Below are positions 6,388-11,327 of a stretch of 11,327 nucleotides of DNA, one piece after another. Location: assembly GCA_965366365.1 (NCBI GenBank), contig CBDUEV010000085.1, forward strand, positions 1 to 11,327, written 5' to 3'. Positions within the stretch are counted from its first letter, which is position 1. Every line of letters begins with the position of its first letter. Made by a program: the position numbers and the translations under genes. The notes beneath the pieces were generated by a model that ran no database searches, was not told where the DNA came from, and worked only from the letters and a program-made list of their open reading frames with translations. The stretch is from CBDUEV01 sp965366365. Lineage in GTDB: Bacteria > Actinomycetota > Acidimicrobiia > Spongiisociales > JAENVV01.

Positions 6388-9164
6388 TGGGTGTTTCTGA
6401 CGGAAGCGTGATCGGCATCACCAAGATTCATGATTCTGGCCCGCCGTCGGCGCGTTGGAATCTGGTCATCGTGGCTGAGGGCTACCAGGCGAGCGAACTG
6501 GGGCAGTTCCAGCTCGACGCGGCGGCGGCCCGGGACACGCTGCTGGCTTCGCCGCCCTTCGACAGCCCCGAGCTGGCGTGCGCCATCAACGTCTACCGGC
6601 TCGATGTCGCCTCGGACGAGTCGGGGGCCGACAAGCCCAAGTGCGAGGATGAAGACGGGCCGGACACGGCGGTCAGCAAGGACACCTACTTCGATGCCAC
6701 GTTCTGCTTCGGCGGCGAGATCCAGCGGCTGCTGGCGGGAGACAGCGCCCTGGTCCAGGACACCGTCGACGACTACCTGCCCGAGTGGCACCAGATCCTG
6801 GTGATCGTCAACGACCTCGAGCGAGGCGGCGCCGGCGGGACGGTCGGTTGGACCAGCAACTCGTCCTCCGACTGGAGGGACGTGTTCGTTCACGAACTGG
6901 GCCACTCGGCCTTCGGTCTCGCCGACGAATACGAACCCGCCGACGGCGACACCTACACGGGTGGCGAGCCGGGCCAGCCCAACGTGTCCACCGAATCCGA
7001 TCCGAGTGCGGTGAAGTGGTCGGCATTGGTGACGGCGGGTCCGGCCGACCCCACGATGCCCAATGCCGATTGCACCACGGACAACGACGACGCCAGTCCG
7101 GTGGCGGCGGGCATCGTCGGCACCTTCGAAGGCGCTAAATACTGGCACTGCGGCCTCTTCCGGCCGGTCTATCTGTGCAAGATGCGCGACAGCGACGGCG
7201 GCGACTTCTGCCCGGTCTGTGCCAAGGAGATCGTCGACATCATGGCTCCGTTTGCGGTTCCGGCGCCGGGCGGGGACGTGACGGCGGCGGTGACCACCGT
7301 CGACTTCAACGACGTGCCCGAGGGACTCAGCACGGTGCGGGCGGCGCGATTCATGGTGGATGCCTGCGGACCGGTGACATTCCAGCTGATCGATGCGCCG
7401 GGGGCGCCGTTCACGGCCGAGAGTCCCACCGTGCTGGTGGCGAACCCGGCCGGACCGGCTCCGTGGCCTGCGTACTTCTGGTTCAGGTTCACCTGCGATT
7501 CGATCGGGGCGGTCCCCGCCCAAAACGCCACGATCCGGTGCCTGGAGACGGGCGAGGACTTCGTGATCACCCTGACGGCCAACTGCGTTGCGCGGCCCAG
7601 CGTGGTCGCCGAGCTGGTCTTCGATCAGTCGGGCAGCATGCTCGACCACACCGATGAAGGGCGTACCAAGGAGGACGTGCTGAAGGTCGCCGCCGGCGTG
7701 TTCGTCGACTTGCTCTACGACGACAACGGCATCGGCATAAACGCATACGACCACGATCCGCACGAGGTGATGCCCATCGATGTGGCGGGTCCTGTCGGTG
7801 GCGGACAAGGCCGAACCGAAGCGCTCGACCAGATCGACCAGTTCGCCGCCAACCCCAACGGGTGGACGGCGATCGGCGACGGGGTCGAGCAGGCCAAAAC
7901 CAAGCTCGACGCCGCCTCGTACGACGAGAAGGCAATGGTGGTGCTGACCGACGGCAAGGAGACCGCCTCCAAATACATCGCCGATGTGGCGGACGGGGTG
8001 ATCGGCCAGAAGGCCTTCGCCATCGGCTTGGGTACCGCCGAGCTGATCGAACCGGCGTCGCTGGCGGCGCTGACGGCCGGCACCGGCGGGTACCTGCTGA
8101 TGACGGGCAACCTGTCGGCGGACGAGACGTTCCTGTTGGAGAAGTACTACCTGCAGATCCTGGCGGGGGTCAACAACAACGAAGTGGTGCTCGACCCCGA
8201 GGGTCTCGTACGCCCCGGCGTCATCGAGCGGATACCGTTCGATGTGTCGGCCTCTGATGTGGAGGTGACGGGCATCGTCATCGCCCGGCCTGCCCAGGTG
8301 CTGAAGATGGCCTTGGAGACGCCCGACGGCACCGTCATCACGGAGGCGAACGCATCGGTGGATGCGTCGCGGACGGCCCGGTCGTTGTTCATTCGGGCTG
8401 GTCTGCCGCTCCTGGCGGACGGCAACCCGGCGCACGAGGGACGGTGGCATCTGCTGCTGGTCCTCGACGAGAAGTATCGGGGGCGGCTCAGCGAGGCGAC
8501 CCACTACGACCCGGACGTGGCGAACCAAGGGTTCCGGGGCGTGCGGTATTCGGCGAGTGTGCACGCCTACTCCAACCTCCGCATGGGGGCCGATGTGCTG
8601 CAGAACAGCTACGAACCAGGGGCGACGCTCAAGGTGCAGGCACGACTCACCGAGTACGGGGCCCCGTTCCTGGGCAGTGCCACGGTGCGGGCCGAGCTGG
8701 TTCGCCCCGACGGGTCAACGGTCGATCTGGCGCTCAACCCGAACGGTGGTGAACCGGGCCTGTTCACCCGGGCTGTGGCGGCGGACATGACCGGGGTGTA
8801 CCGGTTCAGGATCATCGCCTCGGGTCGAACGAGCGACGAGTTGCCGTTCACGCGGGAGCAGATCCGTACCGGGGTCATCTGGCATGGGGGAGACACCCCC
8901 GACCCCCGGCCGGGGTCCGGCGGCGGCGGCGTCGATTGGTGCGACCTAATCGATTGCCTGTTCGAGCACGACGTGATCGACTCCAAGGTGCTCAAGAAGC
9001 TCGCCAAGGCCGGCTTGGACATCGATGGCCTGCGGCGCTGCATCGGGGAGCTGTGTCGGGATGATCCGAGAAGGCCCCGCGCCCCGAGCTCCATCAGCGT
9101 CGGGTCGATCAACGCCACGCTCGACCGGCTCGGCAGAGAGCTGAGCGCCCTCAAGGGCTACTGA
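6387..9164 (+). CDS. M64-family metallopeptidase fused to a von Willebrand A domain
   Basis: This 925-aa protein opens with an M64 (IgA-peptidase-like) zinc peptidase domain, residues about 22-290: NLVIVAEGYQASEL (25-38), the zinc motif HELGHSAFGLADEYE (169-183; H169, H173, catalytic E170, D180 a likely third ligand) and the family's cysteine region CKM...CPVCAKEI (264-282). A beta domain (about 295-400) joins it to a vWA domain (about 404-600) with an intact metal-ion-dependent adhesion site: DQSGS (413-417), T494 and D522 in LTDG. Residues about 605-725 form a beta domain, and about 735-830 an Ig/macroglobulin-like domain (SYEPGATLKVQARL). A linker (GDTPDPRPGSGGGG, 835-848) leads to a helical tail with two CX4C pairs (C852/C857, C885/C890). 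A TGA at 6372-6374, in frame just upstream, excludes a longer start, so there is no signal peptide despite 16 cysteines. The M64 and vWA calls are firm; the substrate is unknown. Confidence 0.92.
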   Translation: MGVSDGSVIGITKIHDSGPPSARWNLVIVAEGYQASELGQFQLDAAAARDTLLASPPFDSPELACAINVYRLDVASDESGADKPKCEDEDGPDTAVSKDTYFDATFCFGGEIQRLLAGDSALVQDTVDDYLPEWHQILVIVNDLERGGAGGTVGWTSNSSSDWRDVFVHELGHSAFGLADEYEPADGDTYTGGEPGQPNVSTESDPSAVKWSALVTAGPADPTMPNADCTTDNDDASPVAAGIVGTFEGAKYWHCGLFRPVYLCKMRDSDGGDFCPVCAKEIVDIMAPFAVPAPGGDVTAAVTTVDFNDVPEGLSTVRAARFMVDACGPVTFQLIDAPGAPFTAESPTVLVANPAGPAPWPAYFWFRFTCDSIGAVPAQNATIRCLETGEDFVITLTANCVARPSVVAELVFDQSGSMLDHTDEGRTKEDVLKVAAGVFVDLLYDDNGIGINAYDHDPHEVMPIDVAGPVGGGQGRTEALDQIDQFAANPNGWTAIGDGVEQAKTKLDAASYDEKAMVVLTDGKETASKYIADVADGVIGQKAFAIGLGTAELIEPASLAALTAGTGGYLLMTGNLSADETFLLEKYYLQILAGVNNNEVVLDPEGLVRPGVIERIPFDVSASDVEVTGIVIARPAQVLKMALETPDGTVITEANASVDASRTARSLFIRAGLPLLADGNPAHEGRWHLLLVLDEKYRGRLSEATHYDPDVANQGFRGVRYSASVHAYSNLRMGADVLQNSYEPGATLKVQARLTEYGAPFLGSATVRAELVRPDGSTVDLALNPNGGEPGLFTRAVAADMTGVYRFRIIASGRTSDELPFTREQIRTGVIWHGGDTPDPRPGSGGGGVDWCDLIDCLFEHDVIDSKVLKKLAKAGLDIDGLRRCIGELCRDDPRRPRAPSSISVGSINATLDRLGRELSALKGY

Positions 9165-9170
9165 GCACCA

Positions 9171-9200
9171 GGTGGGTGGGGTCTCGGAACCCCACCCACC
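9171..9200. terminator. Strong bidirectional terminator-like hairpin
   Basis: GGTGGGTGGGGT (9171-9182), loop CTCGGA (9183-9188) and ACCCCACCCACC (9189-9200) make a perfect 12-bp stem. It starts 6 nt after the M64/vWA stop and 48 nt beyond the cupin stop (9249, minus strand), so it can serve both convergent units. There is no T-run, as often in GC-rich genomes. Confidence 0.75.
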
Positions 9201-9248
9201 TACGCCGCCGAGGGGACCTCCGGCTGCGGCCGGTCGAGCCATTCGGTC

Positions 9249-9752
9249 CTAGCTGAGCGGGGCGGGCGGTGGACCGAGGATGTCGATCCCGAATTGGGCG
9301 CAGACTTCGGCCACCCGAGCCGGGTCGATCTTCATCGGGTCGGGTATCCGCAGATCTTCCGTGTCTTCGCCGAGCGTGGCGACCATTTGATCGAAGCTCG
9401 GAGCGCCGTCGGTCGACCCGGTCACGTTCAGGATCCGAGCCGACTCGGACAGAATCTGGAACATGTGGGGGACGGCCCGCGGCAGCATCGCCACCGTGCC
9501 GGGTGCGGCGTCGTAGGCCGTGTCGCCCGTCATCAGTCGCACTTCTCCTTCGAGGATGACAAACAGTTCGTCCTCGTGGTTGTGCCGATGGAGCGGCGGT
9601 CCGAAGCCGCGCGGTCCCAGGAACTCGACAACGCTCAGGGTGCCGTTGTCGCCCCCCGACACCTTGATCGTGGCGAGGTTGTTCAAGAACGTGAGATGGT
9701 GACCGCCGTTGGGTGGGTTGATCACGAGTTCGGGAATGGTCTGTTGCGACAT
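9249..9752 (-). CDS. Single-domain cupin protein
   Basis: This 167-aa cytoplasmic protein has a cupin_2-type beta-barrel. Motif 1 is complete: G49, then H55, H57, E62 and G69 in the G(X)5HXH(X)4E(X)6G pattern (PPLHRHNHEDELF). Motif 2 supplies the fourth metal ligand, H96, in PGTVAMLPRAVPHMF (84-98). All four canonical metal-binding residues are present, so it probably binds Fe, Mn, Ni or Zn and could be a dioxygenase, isomerase or ligand-binding protein; cupin sequence alone does not decide this. Residues about 115-167 form a C-terminal extension ending IDILGPPPAPLS. Similar endings occur in quercetin-dioxygenase-like cupins (inference from memory). The ATG has AGAAAGG (9759-9765) 6 nt upstream. 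It lies 53 nt downstream of the hydrolase/BTAD regulator on the same strand, with no terminator seen between, so co-transcription is likely. Confidence 0.9.
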   Translation of the reverse strand: MSQQTIPELVINPPNGGHHLTFLNNLATIKVSGGDNGTLSVVEFLGPRGFGPPLHRHNHEDELFVILEGEVRLMTGDTAYDAAPGTVAMLPRAVPHMFQILSESARILNVTGSTDGAPSFDQMVATLGEDTEDLRIPDPMKIDPARVAEVCAQFGIDILGPPPAPLS

Positions 9753-9758
9753 GCTGAG

Positions 9759-9765
9759 CCTTTCT
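9759..9765 (-). promoter_or_regulatory. Ribosome binding site of the cupin gene
   Basis: Minus-strand AGAAAGG is 6 nt upstream of the ATG at 9752. It lies in the 53-nt gap after the regulator stop (9806), where I see no separate promoter, which supports co-transcription. Confidence 0.55.
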
Positions 9766-9805
9766 GAGCGGGGTCGCTTACCCGGCGATCCTCTCAGGCG
9801 GCCTT

Positions 9806-11327
9806 TCAGAAACCTTTCGAAACATCCTCGAAGGGTGGAACGGCGATATCGATCTCGGCCATCGCCTCGACCCAGGCTCGATGAGCCAGGCGAGCCTGAC
9901 CGGCCATGTTCTGTGCCATCAACGCCCGGACGAGCAGTTCGTGAGCGGCCTCGTCGAACGCGTCGACGGCCACGATCTGGCGGGCCAGGTCGCTGGCGCG
10001 TTCGAATTGGGAGCCGGCCAGGGCAGCTTCGGCGAGGCGGCGGGCGGCGCTGATGAATCGTGCTGCCGCTTCGTCGCGGATTGGGCGGCTCCAGTCTTCG
10101 TAGAGGTCTTCGGGCAGGAAGGTGCCGCCGTAGTGGCCGACGATGTCGTCGTCGCTCTTCGCGCCCATGAACGTTTCGAGGTCGGTGGAGACATGCTCCA
10201 GGTCGATTCGGACCGTGTCACGATCTGCGATGACTCCTCCGCCCAGCATGCGACGGACGGCGGACAGCTGCACCGACAGGCGCGGTCCGAGGATCGACGG
10301 GTCGGATTCGTCTGGCCACAGCATGTCGGCCAGTTGGTCGCGGGTGACCGGCCACCCGCGTGCGGCGACCAGCCGTTTGCAGAGCTGGCGAGCCTGGCGC
10401 GAGCCCCACGCCGAGGTCGGGATCTCCTCGCCGCCCGTCAACAGGGCAAAGCGGCCGAGGGTTTCGATGCGCAGTGATGGGGGAGGAGCGCTGGGACGTT
10501 CCCGCACCGTCCCCGTGACGAAACGCTCCATCTCGTCCATCCATCCGTCCACGTCGCCGGCGTAGCCGAAGTGGTCCACGCCGGCTTGTTCGAACAACAC
10601 GGCATCGGGGATGCCGGCCGCCAGGTCGCGACCGAACTGGACATTGGTCACGAGGTCGCCCGTCCGATGGATCACGAGAGTGGGAACGTCCAAATCCTCG
10701 AGCAACTCGGAGACGTCCATGGTGTGGCCGAGTTCCAACAGCTCTCGAAGTGACTCGCTGGTGGCGGCATGGCGCTCGTACCGCTGATGCCAGGTCCGGA
10801 AGTCGCCATCGGCGGCCAGCGTCGGGGCGAAGAGATCGGGTACGAGCGAGTCGGGTGTGCCCCATTGAGCGCAGAAGACGTCAGCCAGCAGACCCCAGTT
10901 GGCTCGCTCGGTTTCGGACATGGGCGGGTGGATGCGTGCTCCCGTTCCGTACAGGATGAGCCCATCCACACGGTGGGGGTAGGTGGCCGCGAACAAGATG
11001 GCCATCGGTCCGCCTTCTGAAGCTGCGTACAGGAAGGCGTTGTCGATTCCGGCCTCGTCCATGATGGCCTTGAGGTCTTCGACTCGTTCGTCGATGCCGT
11101 TCACGTGCGTGCGCCGCGCCGATGCTCCGGTCCCTCGCTTGTCGAAGTGCAGATACCGGCCCATATGGCCGAACCGGTCGAACATGTACCGAATCTCGGG
11201 GCGCTCCCACGCCAACTCGATGCTCTGGGCTGTAGGAGGGATGCCGACGATCGTGGCCGGTCCATCGCCCCACATCTGATAGGCCAGACGAGCCGAACCA
11301 TTGTTGGCGAACTGGATGGGTGGAACC
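9806..11327 (-). CDS. Alpha/beta hydrolase fused to winged-helix/BTAD transcriptional activator, 5'-truncated by window edge
   Basis: The frame is open to the window edge. Upstream of the ATG at 11275 it reads VPPIQFANNGSARLAYQ, the normal first strands of this hydrolase type, so the true start is outside the window; positions here count from that internal Met. Residues about 1-255 are an alpha/beta hydrolase: FDKRGTGAS (44-52), nucleophile elbow AASEGG (S86), D207 in IHRTGD and H235 in GVDHFGY. It resembles the hydrolase domains attached to class III adenylate cyclases in actinobacteria. After a proline linker, residues about 268-350 form a SARP/OmpR-type winged helix (LRIETLGRFALL; LCKRLVAARGWPVTRDQLADMLWP; LSVQLSAVRRML), and about 360-480 the helical bacterial transcriptional activation domain. 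The likely role is a regulator gated by a small ligand or hydrolysis product. Order is reversed relative to typical SARPs, where DNA binding is N-terminal. The downstream cupin is a likely partner or target. Confidence 0.9.
   Translation of the reverse strand, partial: VPPIQFANNGSARLAYQMWGDGPATIVGIPPTAQSIELAWERPEIRYMFDRFGHMGRYLHFDKRGTGASARRTHVNGIDERVEDLKAIMDEAGIDNAFLYAASEGGPMAILFAATYPHRVDGLILYGTGARIHPPMSETERANWGLLADVFCAQWGTPDSLVPDLFAPTLAADGDFRTWHQRYERHAATSESLRELLELGHTMDVSELLEDLDVPTLVIHRTGDLVTNVQFGRDLAAGIPDAVLFEQAGVDHFGYAGDVDGWMDEMERFVTGTVRERPSAPPPSLRIETLGRFALLTGGEEIPTSAWGSRQARQLCKRLVAARGWPVTRDQLADMLWPDESDPSILGPRLSVQLSAVRRMLGGGVIADRDTVRIDLEHVSTDLETFMGAKSDDDIVGHYGGTFLPEDLYEDWSRPIRDEAAARFISAARRLAEAALAGSQFERASDLARQIVAVDAFDEAAHELLVRALMAQNMAGQARLAHRAWVEAMAEIDIAVPPFEDVSKGF

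Noticed and set aside
6174..8564. 796-codon open frame on the minus strand
   Set aside because: It is antisense to the M64/vWA gene, whose domains and motifs are unmistakable. Its translation is low-complexity His/Arg/Gly/Val-rich sequence typical of shadow frames in GC-rich DNA, with no ribosome site or recognisable domain.
9881..10477. 198-codon plus-strand frame
   Set aside because: It is antisense to the BTAD and winged-helix part of the regulator, whose family features are clear on the other strand.
1..11327. CRISPR arrays, tRNA/rRNA genes, insertion sequences or prophage
   Set aside because: I looked for regularly spaced repeats, cloverleaf-like segments, terminal inverted repeats and transposase or integrase motifs and saw none; nearly all bases are accounted for by the eight genes.

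Overview
This 11.3-kb window is GC-rich, densely coded bacterial DNA, most likely from an actinobacterium. The best taxonomic hint is the short GWWLATNGLWYPPE segment in the TM2 protein. Variants of this (GWWxASDGxWYPPE) are, as far as I recall, widespread in Acidimicrobiia. The alpha/beta-hydrolase/BTAD regulator and the actinobacterial (SEST-type) SGNH esterase point the same way. I see no tRNA, rRNA, insertion sequence, integrase, phage gene or CRISPR array. It reads as chromosomal DNA.

Layout from left to right. (1) The 3' part of a small lipoprotein gene (+, 1-432), whose start lies just outside the window. (2) A convergent 1213-residue secreted multidomain protein (-, 501-4142): signal peptide, beta-rich N-terminal domain, Ig-like domain, SGNH esterase, two more Ig-like domains and a C-terminal beta-repeat domain. 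(3) A PEP mutase/isocitrate lyase superfamily enzyme (-, 4308-5039). (4) Across a divergent spacer, a TM2-domain membrane protein (+, 5234-5677). (5) A tightly coupled two-gene unit (+, 5935-9164): a 150-residue protein of unknown function whose stop overlaps (TGATG) the start of a 925-residue protein joining an M64 metallopeptidase to a von Willebrand A domain. (6) On the opposite strand, a probable operon (-, 11327-9249): a window-truncated alpha/beta hydrolase fused to a winged-helix/BTAD transcriptional activator, followed 53 nt later by a cupin protein.

Both convergent junctions (about 433-500 and 9165-9248) hold a hairpin that could terminate transcription from both sides. Two units suggest linked function. 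One is the 150-aa protein with the M64/vWA peptidase, which looks like a stoichiometric pair. The other is the hydrolase-regulator with the cupin, which looks like a small-molecule-responsive regulator and an associated binding protein or enzyme. The SGNH protein and the lipoprotein are surface or secreted. The most promising candidate for something undescribed is the peptidase/vWA pair: the large protein has 16 cysteines but no signal peptide, and an in-frame stop directly upstream rules out a longer start that could supply one.
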